Translations under genes and position numbers: made by a program
Shown: positions 16,692 to 24,013 of the stretch, piece by piece
Position numbering within the stretch: the first letter of the stretch is position 1
Layout: each line of letters opens with the position of its first letter
Notes under the pieces: generated by a model
The model's input: only the letters and a program-made list of their open reading frames with translations
What the model was told of the DNA's origin: nothing
Database searches by the model: none
From: UBA10133 sp964528565
GTDB taxonomy: Bacteria > Patescibacteriota > Microgenomatia > UBA1400 > MFAQ01
Assembly (NCBI GenBank): GCA_964528565.1
Contig: CAZGSP010000061.1
Span: forward strand, 1 to 48,072
DNA length: 48,072 nucleotides
Direction: 5' to 3'

Positions 16692-16801
16692 ATTTTGTGG
16701 GGATTTCCCCGATTGTCCTCCGGATAATAAAGCTAGACAATCGAGAGTGAGTCTACCTCAGAGCTAACAGCTCTACCTAAGAACAATTATGGGTTATTAT
16801 A
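16692..16801 (-). promoter_or_regulatory. Structured 5' leader and promoter of the helicase gene
   Basis: A TATAAT (16796-16801) predicts a start near 16789 and a leader of about 100 bases. It contains three stems: AGAGCT-AAC-AGCTCT (16760-16774), GATTGTC/GACAATC (16711-16717 with 16736-16742), whose loop or edge holds the only GGAGG (16717-16721), and GGGGA-TT-TCCCC (16699-16710) between GGAGG and the ATG. GGAGG is 25 bases from the ATG, too far unless the last stem folds. Confidence 0.5.
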
Positions 16802-16804
16802 GCA

Positions 16805-16833
16805 CAAAAATCCCCCGTTTATCACGGGGGAAA
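16805..16833 (-). terminator. Rho-independent terminator
   Basis: CCCCCGT-TTATC-ACGGGGG (16812-16830) is followed on the minus strand by ATTTTTG. It ends the unit at 16844-17251 just before the helicase promoter. Confidence 0.8.
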
Positions 16834-16843
16834 AGGTATGCGC

Positions 16844-17251
16844 CTATTCAGGCTCAGGGGGAGGATTGGGAATATCGAGCCCTTTGAACTTGATGGTGGG
16901 GTCGACATGATCGAGTTCGAGCTCAGCGAGAAGCTCGGCTTCTTCGGCTTCCATTTCCCTTCGCCGCTCGGAAGCTTCTTTTTCCATTTGTTTGGCTTCT
17001 TCTGAGATCTCAAAACGATCAAAGTGCCTGCCCGTGCGAATGAAGTCGCTGACGTTTAAGCAGGAGATCGCCGTACCATCAATGCAAAGAGCAGAGAAAC
17101 CGGCCAAGATCCAGACAATGGTGGTGGTCTCCTGCGCTACCGCCGGATATCCCTCACCTTTGAGGATAATGATTTCGTCCCCCGGCCTCAGTTCACTGAT
17201 ACGGACACCTAAGTTAGTGGGAAAGTACATTCCTCCACAACCCATACACAT
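16844..17251 (-). CDS. Hypothetical protein, Cys-rich start and acidic coiled tail
   Basis: A 135-residue protein with AAGGAGG seven bases before the ATG. The N-terminus MCMGCGGMYFP has closely spaced Cys residues. ISELRPGDEIIILKGEG and the following hydrophobic TTTIVWILAGFSALCI look like beta strands. Residues from about 88 form a Glu-rich helix (EEAKQMEKEASERRREMEAEEAELLAE is cited only in part: KQMEKEASERRREM), followed by a Pro/Glu tail NPPPEPE. No family is recognised. It has its own promoter (TACAAT near 17277) and terminator. Confidence 0.65.
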   Translation of the reverse strand: MCMGCGGMYFPTNLGVRISELRPGDEIIILKGEGYPAVAQETTTIVWILAGFSALCIDGTAISCLNVSDFIRTGRHFDRFEISEEAKQMEKEASERRREMEAEEAELLAELELDHVDPTIKFKGLDIPNPPPEPE

Positions 17252-17290
17252 AGTGAGCCTCCTTTTGAAAGTTCTTACGGGTAGATTGTA

Positions 17291-17974
17291 CTAGACTTTA
17301 AGAAAAAATTGTAGGAGAAGCTGTTCCAGAGGTAAAGACGATGATCCGGTTTTAATTTTTTTGTCGATTTCGTATAGTGTTTGGTGTAAGTCCAGAAGAT
17401 GAGATAAATCAAAAGAGGTGGCTTGAGCCGTAATCAATTTTTTGGGGTAAGGAGACAACTTCAGATACGACGGTCCGGACTTGGCTTGGATCAGGAGTCT
17501 CACTTGTCTAACCAACATGGCAAAGATATACTCCGGTTCGTGATCCAGGACCAGAAGTCGGTTCCAGCCCGTAAGTAAAGTCTTGGTATTCCCGGGACGG
17601 AGCAGGTCTAAAAATTTAAATATGACCGGGTTGATATTAAAACTTTCGATTTTGGCTTTGGCAAATGGCTTAAGAGCCGTGTCGGAGATCTTTTTGGTCT
17701 CGAAAAGAACAATTTCCGTGTTTTGGGATTGAGAAAGGATATCGAGAAAGACATCTTTTTGTTTGACTTTGTTTCCGGTAAGAAGATTTTTGATTACCAG
17801 GCATTTACTATTGCCAAACAAGTTGGTCGACTCGGATTCTTGTCTTAAGGTAGTCGGATTCAACTCGGTAGCCTCATTTATGACGACCTCGACTTGACTG
17901 TTCTTGAAAGAGTCAACAATCTCGGAGAGTCTCTTGTATGAAGATGCGGTATCCTCGCCATGAATAATTAACAT
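17291..17974 (-). CDS. holA: DNA polymerase III delta subunit (HolA-like)
   Basis: A 227-residue protein resembling the clamp-loader delta subunit. The start MLIIHGEDTASSYKRL matches the LYGED-type opening of HolA. Then come an incomplete AAA+ fold without Walker motifs (CLVIKNLL, EIVLFETKKISDTALKPFA) and the typical collar-domain helices (LRPGNTKTLLTGWNRLLVLDHEPEYIFAMLVRQVRLLIQAK in part). It is much shorter than the usual 330-340 residues. Delta opens the beta clamp during loading. It begins five bases after the glycosidase-like gene. The assignment rests on motif impression and could be tested by structure search. Confidence 0.7.
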   Translation of the reverse strand: MLIIHGEDTASSYKRLSEIVDSFKNSQVEVVINEATELNPTTLRQESESTNLFGNSKCLVIKNLLTGNKVKQKDVFLDILSQSQNTEIVLFETKKISDTALKPFAKAKIESFNINPVIFKFLDLLRPGNTKTLLTGWNRLLVLDHEPEYIFAMLVRQVRLLIQAKSGPSYLKLSPYPKKLITAQATSFDLSHLLDLHQTLYEIDKKIKTGSSSLPLEQLLLQFFLKV

Positions 17975-17979
17975 TTAGT

Positions 17980-19113
17980 CTATATTGCTCCAAATAATGA
18001 TTTTAGGTTATTGTAGAACGTTTTGAGGTCCGAGTAAGGATCCGCATCCCTGGTAATCGGTTCGGATTTGGTAATGATCGGCGGCTCTTTAGCCAACTCG
18101 GGTGAGGTTTCGGTGGTAGGGAGAATCGGCAAGCCCATCCGGGCCAGCACCGAGAAAGTACCGGAAAACTCCTTCTTCTCCTGGCTTTGATTCAGGAAGG
18201 AAAACTGTTTGAATGGTCCTTCCTGGGCGTTTAATAAAAATGGGGTGACGGCGACAATGTTCGGGTCGGACCACACCTTAGAAAAGGCATACTGGTAATA
18301 GTAAGCGACCTGACTGTCACTTAGATTTCTGTTTGACCAGCCGGTTTCGGTGATAAATACCGGTAGTTTTTTTGCGGTGTACCGGGCCAATTGCCGAAGA
18401 TCATAACGGAACGAATCGATCTTGTTGCTTCCGGAAAGGTTCGGTCGGACAGAAAAATCGGGATTGGGATAAGCGTGCGAGGTCCAACCGTCGATCTTGT
18501 TGAAGATATCCGGTTGCCTCCGGTACATACGATAGAGAAAAGTGCTCCACGATATGGCGCCATTCCTAGTAATGGCCGCGTTGTCCAGGCCTGCCGGTAA
18601 GATAAAAAAGTCGGCGGATCTTTCTTTAAAAATATCCACCGCGTTATTTAGGATATCGGCGTATCTTTCCGGATTGGCAGACCCACCGTATTCATCGGGA
18701 CGGTTTACTTCGTTGAAGATGATGATGTAGCGGTTTTGAGTCGGCCATTTAAGATCGTTTAGAAAGTTGGCAAAATCGATCAAATCAAAACTGTTTGGCT
18801 CTACCCAGTTTGAACCTTCGGGAACGGTGGCGACGCGAATTAGGGGAATAACCCTTTCGATAACACATTGATTAAAGAAGTCCTGCCATTTTTTCCGGTC
18901 TCTATCGGTAGCTTGAATGGGAATGGTCACGTATCCCCAGGAAGCTTTTTCGGAGTTATTTATTATTTCCGCCGCCGTATGAAGCTCCGAGGGAAAGAGG
19001 ATGTGGATCCCGATCTTGTTGTTGGGGACGGACAGAGGATCGTAGATAGCCCGAACCGTCGACGGAGCCGAGAGAAATAGAAAAATACCGATGACAAACA
19101 ATAAAATGCGCAC
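17980..19113 (-). CDS. Secreted glycoside-hydrolase-like TIM-barrel protein
   Basis: A 377-residue exported protein. Residues 1-22 (RILLFVIGIFLFLSAPS) form a signal peptide or membrane anchor. The rest resembles clan GH-A glycosidases (GH5/GH39-like): IIIFNEVNRPDEYGG supplies a probable acid/base Glu135 and LPVFITETGWS a probable nucleophile Glu256, at the ends of strands 4 and 7, with WTSHAYPNPD between them. Substrate is unknown. The start is a GTG at 19113, 5 bases after a TATAAT (19119-19124), so the mRNA would be leaderless. The last residues are low-complexity. The family subdivision is inferred. Confidence 0.7.
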   Translation of the reverse strand: MRILLFVIGIFLFLSAPSTVRAIYDPLSVPNNKIGIHILFPSELHTAAEIINNSEKASWGYVTIPIQATDRDRKKWQDFFNQCVIERVIPLIRVATVPEGSNWVEPNSFDLIDFANFLNDLKWPTQNRYIIIFNEVNRPDEYGGSANPERYADILNNAVDIFKERSADFFILPAGLDNAAITRNGAISWSTFLYRMYRRQPDIFNKIDGWTSHAYPNPDFSVRPNLSGSNKIDSFRYDLRQLARYTAKKLPVFITETGWSNRNLSDSQVAYYYQYAFSKVWSDPNIVAVTPFLLNAQEGPFKQFSFLNQSQEKKEFSGTFSVLARMGLPILPTTETSPELAKEPPIITKSEPITRDADPYSDLKTFYNNLKSLFGAI

Positions 19114-19166
19114 AATGAATTATACCAAGCTCATAATGACAAAGTAATTATGAGCGATGCAAGCTC

Positions 19167-20123
19167 TTATATCTTTGTAATTTTCAGATGTTGGTAAGCT
19201 TTCTCGGTTGCCACTCTTCCCTTCGAGGTCTTCGATAAAAATCCGGATTGAAGCAAGTATGGTTCGTACAGATCGGTAATAGTATCAACCGACTCGGAAA
19301 TCAGGGCCGCCAGTGTTTCGAGACCGACAGGTCCACCCTTGTGTTGCTCTATTATGGCTCTTAAGAGTCTTCGATCGGTTTCGTCCAGGCCTTCTTCATC
19401 TACCTGATAAAAGTCGAGTGAAAGTTTGATATTGCTTGGGGTAGTAATCGACCCGTGTTCGACCAGGGTATAGTCCCGGACACGACGAAGCAGTTTGAGA
19501 GCAATACGGGCGGTGCCACGGGAGCGCTGAGCGATTTCCAGAGCCGACTCATCATCAAGCTTGAGTCCGAATTTTTTGGCGGCATTCTGAACGATACCCC
19601 GGAGTTCTTCGGGGATATAAAAGCGGAGGCGGTGAACAATGCCAAAACGGTCGCGGAGCGGAGAACTGATCCTGCCTGCCTGAGTGGTAGCTCCGACCAA
19701 AGTAAAGGGATTAAGGTCCAAGCGAAGATTCTTCGCCGCCGGGCCTTTGCCCAAGATAATGTCGATGGCGAAGTCTTCCATGGCAGGATAAAGGGCTTCT
19801 TCAACGGTTTTGTTTAGCCGGTGGATCTCGTCAATAAAAAGGACATCACCCGGTTCGAGCGCGGTCAGAATGGAGGCCAAGTCCCCTGCACGGGTGAGTG
19901 CCGGCCCGGAAGTCATCTTAAGGTTGACTCCCATTTCGTTCGCGATGATATGAGCAAGAGTGGTCTTCCCGAGACCGGGAGGACCGTAGAGAAGCGTGTG
20001 TTCCATGGGTTCGCTTCTGGATTTGGCTGCCGAAATGGCAATTTTGAGAGACTTAACTACCTGTGGTTGTCCCGCGAAGTCTGTCCAGGATGATGGTCTC
20101 AGCGACTCGGCTTGGTTGATCAT
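19167..20123 (-). CDS. ruvB: Holliday junction branch migration ATPase RuvB
   Basis: A 318-residue AAA+ motor that, with RuvA, drives Holliday junction migration. It shows RPSSWTDFAGQ, Walker A GPPGLGKTTLAH, Walker B LFIDEIHRLN, sensor 1 GATTQAGR, the arginine-finger stretch SPLRDRFGI, and a C-terminal winged helix with GGPVGLETLAALISE and EPYLLQSGFL. It is slightly shorter than E. coli RuvB. The start overlaps the ruvA stop by 4 bp (ATGA). Confidence 0.96.
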   Translation of the reverse strand: MINQAESLRPSSWTDFAGQPQVVKSLKIAISAAKSRSEPMEHTLLYGPPGLGKTTLAHIIANEMGVNLKMTSGPALTRAGDLASILTALEPGDVLFIDEIHRLNKTVEEALYPAMEDFAIDIILGKGPAAKNLRLDLNPFTLVGATTQAGRISSPLRDRFGIVHRLRFYIPEELRGIVQNAAKKFGLKLDDESALEIAQRSRGTARIALKLLRRVRDYTLVEHGSITTPSNIKLSLDFYQVDEEGLDETDRRLLRAIIEQHKGGPVGLETLAALISESVDTITDLYEPYLLQSGFLSKTSKGRVATEKAYQHLKITKI

Positions 20124-20677
20124 CGTCGAAGTTGTTTAAGGGCGGTTTTAACCTGGGTCGCAAGAGGCAGGGAGCTATCAATATCCGAAACGCACGACAT
20201 AATTTCCTGTTTTTGAAATCCGAGGGCGGATAGAGAGTCGATTAGGTCCGAAGAGCCTTCCATGTTTTTCATATTTATCTCTCCTTTACCGACTTTCGAC
20301 TTCAGATCGAGAATTATTTTTTGGGCGGTTTTTTTGCCAACACCGGAAATTGAAGTGAAGAAGCCCAGGTTGCTCGCCTCAATGGCCTTCAGGATATTTT
20401 CGGAAGAGGAGGCGGTGAAAATAGCCAAGCCTATCTTGGGACCGACACCGGACACGGAAATAAGGAGCTCAAACAGGTCCAAGTCCCCCGAGGTGGTAAA
20501 GCCAAACAGAGACAAATTATCTTCGCGAAGGTGGGTGTGGATATATAGCTGGGCACTTTCCTTTTCCAAAAAAACGAGACTGCCCGGAATATAGACGGTA
20601 AAGCCAATGCCATTGGCAAAAAGAATTATTTTCCCCTTGCCGGCATATTTTATTTCGCCTTCCAAGTAGCCGATCAT
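20120..20677 (-). CDS. ruvA: Holliday junction binding protein RuvA
   Basis: A 185-residue RuvA with the OB-fold N-terminus MIGYLEGEIKYAGKGKIILFANGIGF, the helix-hairpin-helix pair (LLISVSGVGPKIGLAIF and FTSISGVGKKTAQKIILDLK) and a C-terminal RuvB-interacting domain (DLIDSLSALGFQKQEI). It lies 21 bp after ruvC. A TAGAAT sits 6 bases before its ATG, so an internal leaderless promoter is possible besides read-through from ruvC. Confidence 0.95.
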   Translation of the reverse strand: MIGYLEGEIKYAGKGKIILFANGIGFTVYIPGSLVFLEKESAQLYIHTHLREDNLSLFGFTTSGDLDLFELLISVSGVGPKIGLAIFTASSSENILKAIEASNLGFFTSISGVGKKTAQKIILDLKSKVGKGEINMKNMEGSSDLIDSLSALGFQKQEIMSCVSDIDSSLPLATQVKTALKQLRR

Positions 20678-20698
20678 AGACTCATTCTAGCACGACCC

Positions 20699-21169
20699 CT
20701 ACCGAACCCGAAAGGCGTGGGTGAGAGCGATGGCAACGGCGTCGGCAGCATCGTCCGGTCTGATCTTGGCTTTCAGATGGAGAATTTTACCCACCATAAA
20801 CTCTACCTGGCTCTTTTCCGCTTTGCCGTAGCCGGTAAGTGAGGACTTGACTTGCAGTGGGGTGTATTGAAAAACGTCCAGACCGGCTTTTTGGCCGGCA
20901 AGGAGGATCACTCCACGGGCGGAGGCGACGTCGATCGCCGTTTTGGCATTTTTTTCAAAAAATAGTGATTCTACGGCCAAAACGTCCGGATGGTGAAGCT
21001 TGATCAGGTCTTCGATAAAGGCGTAAATTTTGACTAATCTTTCGGGAAGTTCGCTGTTGGCTTTGGTCTCGAAACAGCCACAATCGAGAAAAGAGTCCAC
21101 TCCTTTTTCGTGGGTAACTATCCCCCACCCCACCCTGCCGGTTCCGGGATCTATGCCAAGTATCTTCAT
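20699..21169 (-). CDS. ruvC: Holliday junction resolvase RuvC
   Basis: A 156-residue RNase H-fold resolvase. MKILGIDPGTGRVGWG contains the first catalytic Asp, DVLAVESLFFEKNAKTAIDVASARG the Glu, and IRPDDAADAVAIALTHAF the final acidic pair. A longer frame adds five residues (to 21184), but TTATCA-17-TACAAT lies 6 bases before the ATG at 21169, which fixes the start. Order ruvC-ruvA-ruvB supports a complete resolvasome operon, next to the tRNA genes where the mobile element is integrated. Confidence 0.95.
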   Translation of the reverse strand: MKILGIDPGTGRVGWGIVTHEKGVDSFLDCGCFETKANSELPERLVKIYAFIEDLIKLHHPDVLAVESLFFEKNAKTAIDVASARGVILLAGQKAGLDVFQYTPLQVKSSLTGYGKAEKSQVEFMVGKILHLKAKIRPDDAADAVAIALTHAFRVR

Positions 21170-21175
21170 GATTTG

Positions 21176-21204
21176 ATTGTACACACTAGCTTTGAAAATG
21201 ATAA
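21176..21204 (-). promoter_or_regulatory. ruvC promoter, leaderless
   Basis: TTATCA (about 21199-21204), a 17-bp spacer and TACAAT (21176-21181) on the minus strand; the ATG follows after 6 bases. Confidence 0.6.
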
Positions 21205-21223
21205 AATATGAGCGTGGTTTCTT

Positions 21224-21297
21224 GGGTCAGTAGCTCAGTCGGTTAGAGCACCTGCCTTTTAAGCAGGGTGTCGCGGGTTCGAGTCCCGCCTGACCCA
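21224..21297 (+). tRNA. tRNA-Lys (TTT)
   Basis: A full cloverleaf: acceptor GGGTCAG/CTGACCC, D-arm GCTC...GAGC, anticodon stem CCTGC/GCAGG with loop CTTTTAA (anticodon TTT), T-arm GCGGG-TTCGAGT-CCCGC and discriminator A. The 3' CCA is not encoded (ACAT follows). Confidence 0.96.
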
Positions 21298-21298
21298 C

Positions 21299-21336
21299 AT
21301 TTAATAATTTTCCCCCTCGCGGGGAAAATATTAAAT
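21299..21336. terminator. Long hairpin after tRNA-Lys, probable terminator
   Basis: A 16-bp stem with one bulged A (ATTTAATA..TTTTCCCC against GGGGAAAATATTAAAT) and loop CTCGC directly follows tRNA-Lys. AT-rich flanks make it a plausible terminator or processing signal. TTGACA at 21338-21343 right after it may be the -35 of a following transcript, but no good -10 is seen. Confidence 0.55.
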
Positions 21337-21475
21337 ATTGACATAGCGGGATCTCGAATGACGGAGCCGTGTCGACGGCGAGTCGGGGCCTGAGGGAAAC
21401 TCAGCAGAGTTTTACCGAAAGGAGTCCCGCCTCTCGAGTTTTGGTCTGTCGGAGGAGTCCCGCATAAATATTTTT
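21337..21475. other. GC-rich inter-tRNA segment with repeated tRNA T-arm sequence
   Basis: There is no gene here. The segment is GC-rich and holds hairpins (CTGAG-GGAAA-CTCAG near 21390-21404) and two copies of GAGTCCCGC (21422-21430, 21455-21463), identical to the T-arm 3' strand of both flanking tRNAs (21281-21289, 21532-21540). It could be a structured RNA or debris from earlier insertions at these tRNAs. Confidence 0.45.
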
Positions 21476-21548
21476 GGCCCCGTCGTCTAGTGGTTAGGAC
21501 GTCAGGTTTTCATCCTGAATATCGCGGGTTCGAGTCCCGCCGGGGTCA
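21476..21548 (+). tRNA. tRNA-Glu (TTC), integration target
   Basis: Acceptor GGCCCCG/CGGGGTC, anticodon loop TTTTCAT (anticodon TTC), T-arm GCGGG-TTCGAGT-CCCGC, discriminator A; CCA is not encoded. Its 3' end (GGGGTCAC) is the proposed attachment core, and the serine recombinase frame ends antisense inside it. The gene stays intact after integration because the whole tRNA lies on the host side of the core. Confidence 0.95.
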
Positions 21549-23029
21549 CCCTCATTTTGATTACCACCTGAAAGGGTGGTAATTGCTTGAAAGAGCGGTC
21601 CAATTTGTGAGTTCGAAAAGCCTGGAAACGAGTAAATCACTCCATTTGGAAATACTGCTCTCTGTAAATCTGTTTTTGTTGATATATCAGCGTCAAACCA
21701 AAACAAGTGAAGGGTTCGAAAGAAGTTGTCGGCGAAAGACAATAACATGTCCAGTTTTATCTCTTCCCCGTGACTTTGATTTACCTCAAGCTTGAGTTGA
21801 AGTAATTTTGACTTTATCTTGGCTAGTTGCTCTCTTGCGTCGTCTTCATCCAAAACCTCACTACTAGCCAGGTCAATGACCCTTTGTTTTTTGGCTTCCC
21901 AAACAAGTATTTCTTTTCGCGCTCTCTTAGAAGTATCTTCCGCCGTTTCCATTTCGTCCTCAAACTTCTTGGTAAGTTTTACCTTGACGCTTTCCCACCG
22001 TTCAGGGTTGGGCCTCACGCCTTTGAGGAACTCTAGGAAGGCATTTTCTATGACGTGTTTGTCCACAGACTTGACCCCTGGATTGGTACAGGCTTTGTTA
22101 TGGCAGTAGTATTTATAGTATTGCTTGGTGTTACCTTTTACAGGAGAGGCTGTCATTTTCTTCCCGCAAAAACTACAAATAAGGTTGTCTCTCAGTGGGC
22201 ACAATTCATTTATAGTTAGTTTGGTGGCTTTGAGTGGGTTTATCCTCTCTTGGCAAGTTCGAAAGGTTTCTATATCAATCAGCGGTTTATGCCTGCCTTC
22301 GTATTCTTCCCCCACACTTGGCTTAAGTATTCCAATATAGAAGGGGTTTTGAAGGACTTTCAAAACGTACGTTCGCGAGAAGTTTATTTTTTGACCTTTG
22401 AAGTTCTTTATATTTTTCTCAGTCAGCCAATTTGATATTTCGGTAACGCTTCCGCCATTGGCGTGTTTCTGGAATATTTTTGTGAAGTAGTCCGCACAAC
22501 CTTTATCTAAAATGGCCACATCGGCTTTACCATTGTCGGTTTGTTTATTGATGTAACCACCTGGAGCTTTCCATGGCCATATTCCATGACTCAAAAGGTT
22601 CTTCATGGCTAGGTTTACTCTTTCTTTTTTAACTTCGTTTTCGAATTGGGCAATAGCGACCATTACTGCTTCTGTAAGCCTCCCTGAGGGCGAGTCTTCA
22701 AGCCTCTCAGAAGCCGAGACTATCGTCATTCCCTTTTTAGTCAGTTCGGATTTGATGTAGTAATAGACTGGAGAGCTCCTAGCTACTCTATCTATTTTGT
22801 AGAAAACAACAAAATCAGCTTGTCCTTTATATTTTTCGCAAAACTCCAATAGGCGGGCGACTCTTTTCTCATTTGTTTCTTTTGCACTTTCCGCCTCTAC
22901 AATGTCGGTTCCAATTACTTCCCAGCCTAAATTTTTACAGTGATTTCTACACTGCTCAAGCTGTACCTCAGTGGAGGTATTACCGATTTGCTTCGGGTCG
23001 GAGAATCTTGTCGTTATTAAAGCTTTCAT
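21494..23029 (-). CDS. Large serine recombinase (integrase) with C-terminus fused to tRNA antisense
   Basis: A 511-residue large serine recombinase. The resolvase domain starts MKALITTRFSDPKQIG with the expected nucleophile Ser10 and Arg8, and has KIDRVARS and a helix around ENEVKKERVNLAM. Then follow a recombinase domain (IWPWKAPGGYINKQ), a zinc beta-ribbon with Cys pairs (CSFCGKK...CHNKAC), a coiled coil of about 60 residues and a short tail. The last 18 codons (GDPGGTRTRDIQDENLTS) are antisense to tRNA-Glu. In the reconstructed circular form the frame would leave the core at Pro496 and continue 31 codons through 37264-37169. A 59-codon frame overlaps its start upstream. It presumably catalyses integration into and, with a directionality factor, excision from tRNA-Glu. 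Confidence 0.92.
   Translation of the reverse strand: MKALITTRFSDPKQIGNTSTEVQLEQCRNHCKNLGWEVIGTDIVEAESAKETNEKRVARLLEFCEKYKGQADFVVFYKIDRVARSSPVYYYIKSELTKKGMTIVSASERLEDSPSGRLTEAVMVAIAQFENEVKKERVNLAMKNLLSHGIWPWKAPGGYINKQTDNGKADVAILDKGCADYFTKIFQKHANGGSVTEISNWLTEKNIKNFKGQKINFSRTYVLKVLQNPFYIGILKPSVGEEYEGRHKPLIDIETFRTCQERINPLKATKLTINELCPLRDNLICSFCGKKMTASPVKGNTKQYYKYYCHNKACTNPGVKSVDKHVIENAFLEFLKGVRPNPERWESVKVKLTKKFEDEMETAEDTSKRARKEILVWEAKKQRVIDLASSEVLDEDDAREQLAKIKSKLLQLKLEVNQSHGEEIKLDMLLSFADNFFRTLHLFWFDADISTKTDLQRAVFPNGVIYSFPGFSNSQIGPLFQAITTLSGGNQNEGDPGGTRTRDIQDENLTS
21542..21549. other. Proposed attL core GGGGTCAC
   Basis: The last bases of tRNA-Glu. The same 8-mer occurs at 37265-37272, at the far end of the foreign gene block. 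The unit between them is 15,723 bp. A reconstructed attB joins tRNA-Glu to the sequence AAATTGCTAAAACG now found at 37273. Confidence 0.6.
21560..21583. repeat. 9-bp inverted repeat beside the attachment core
   Basis: ATTACCACC-TGAAAG-GGTGGTAAT lies 10 bp inside the element from the core. No T-run follows on either strand, so it is a poor terminator. It is within the recombinase coding end (ITTLSGGN) and may be a protein-binding arm of the attachment site. Confidence 0.5.
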
Positions 23030-23159
23030 TTTTATTCGAACTTACGTCAATTTTACCACCAAAAGAGGTAGTTTGGATGGACTTTTTGAAGGCGTCAAAA
23101 ATCATTTGGACTAGCAGGTCTTCTTGGGCTTCTATAGAAAGTTTCTCTTTTGTGACCAC
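22980..23159 (-). CDS. Small protein upstream of and overlapping the recombinase gene
   Basis: A 59-residue frame from GTG at 23159, beginning VVTKEKLSIEAQEDLLVQMI, overlaps the first 50 bases of the recombinase gene in another frame. Composition is protein-like: an amphipathic helix (EAQEDLLVQMIFDAFKKSI) then a polar tail. A perfect palindrome lies just upstream, suggesting the pair is transcribed together and regulated. It has no recognised family. It could be a recombinase accessory factor or simply a leader peptide for translational coupling. Confidence 0.5.
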   Translation of the reverse strand: MVTKEKLSIEAQEDLLVQMIFDAFKKSIQTTSFGGKIDVSSNKNESFNNDKILRPEANR

Positions 23160-23167
23160 GACATAAA

Positions 23168-23181
23168 CGACTAATTAGTCG
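23168..23181. promoter_or_regulatory. Perfect 14-bp palindrome upstream of the recombinase unit
   Basis: CGACTAATTAGTCG is a perfect palindrome, followed by another half-site TAGTC (23184-23188). It sits about 8 bases upstream of the small GTG frame, where a repressor would block transcription of the recombinase unit. Confidence 0.5.
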
Positions 23182-23246
23182 GCTAGTCATTCACAAAATT
23201 ACTTTTGGAATATTTCGGCCAATAATCGCTTACTGGTCCTTTCGAC

Positions 23247-23435
23247 TCAGGAACCGCTTGAGTCTTGTTCGCCTTGTTGGTTCTTTATTTCTCGAAATAT
23301 CTCAAACGACATTGCAGTACATCCACACTTTTGGCAAAGCACACCGTCTGTTTTTTTCTTATTCACCCATCCTCCACAAATTTGGCCATTGTGCTTGTGG
23401 TCGCATTTTATTTTGACTGTTTTGTCTTCTTCCAT
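23247..23435 (-). CDS. Small zinc-ribbon-like protein
   Basis: A 62-residue protein starting MEEDKTVKIKCDHKHNG. Cys/His residues (CDHKH, CGG, CQKCGC) form a likely zinc ribbon; the C-terminus is polar. A five-residue longer start at 23450 is possible, but TTGACA-17-TATATT ends exactly 6 bases before the ATG at 23435, favouring this start and a leaderless mRNA. It is divergent from the membrane protein at 23549. It may be a small regulator of the element. Confidence 0.7.
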   Translation of the reverse strand: MEEDKTVKIKCDHKHNGQICGGWVNKKKTDGVLCQKCGCTAMSFEIFREIKNQQGEQDSSGS

Positions 23436-23441
23436 GAGGAC

Positions 23442-23470
23442 AATATACACTTTATATACGGAGGTGTCAA
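23442..23470 (-). promoter_or_regulatory. Consensus leaderless promoter with nearby repeats
   Basis: TTGACA (23465-23470), 17 bp, TATATT (23442-23447). The divergent interval also repeats TTTATATAC (23451-23459 and 23493-23501, offset 42 bp) and TCAAGG (23467, 23487), which look like operator repeats. Confidence 0.65.
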
Positions 23471-23548
23471 GGAATATACTGATATATCAAGGTTTATATA
23501 CTACTATAATTTAGGCAGTTTGACAAGTGTCCGTGCTAGAATACTGAT

Positions 23549-24013
23549 ATGACAACCAAAAATGACCCAGAGGTGAAAGGGGGCGTTTTTACTAGACCTT
23601 TTAACTTACCTCAGCCTTTACTTTGGGTCATGTGGTCACTTTTTTTAGCGGTTTTAATTTTATTGATATTCATAGTTTCTTCTGACCCAGGGGCGGAAGA
23701 CGCGGGTTACACGATTTTGTTTATGGCTTTCCTGGTGGTTTTTACCTATCCTGGGAAAAATTTTCAGACAAAAGTACTTGCCTTAGGAAAAAAGTTAGAA
23801 GAGCTAGTGACCGTTGTGATTACATGGATTATTTATGCGGCGATAGGTTTAGGAGCTTTGTGGTTGTTGTTTTCGGGTGTGTCTTGGTTGTTTTCGGGAA
23901 GTAGCGGACCAAGCATTGAAGACCAAGTGGAAGACGCGGCTCAGGACGCCGTAGATGATTTTAAGTCAAACTGTTACGAGAAGGGCAGTGTCCTCATTTG
24001 TCCAAACGATTAA
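23549..24013 (+). CDS. Small membrane protein with three predicted helices
   Basis: A 154-residue protein with transmembrane segments at about 25-44 (LLWVMWSLFLAVLILLIFIV), 52-68 and 86-112, and an acidic tail (SIEDQVEDAAQDAVDDFKSN) ending with two Cys. No family is recognised. A TAGAAT 6 bases before the ATG matches the leaderless pattern, and a TATAAT further upstream (23505-23510) is an alternative. It is the only plus-strand gene in this part of the element and converges, with a 4-bp overlap, on the PD-(D/E)XK gene. Possible roles such as superinfection exclusion are speculation. Confidence 0.7.
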   Translation: MTTKNDPEVKGGVFTRPFNLPQPLLWVMWSLFLAVLILLIFIVSSDPGAEDAGYTILFMAFLVVFTYPGKNFQTKVLALGKKLEELVTVVITWIIYAAIGLGALWLLFSGVSWLFSGSSGPSIEDQVEDAAQDAVDDFKSNCYEKGSVLICPND

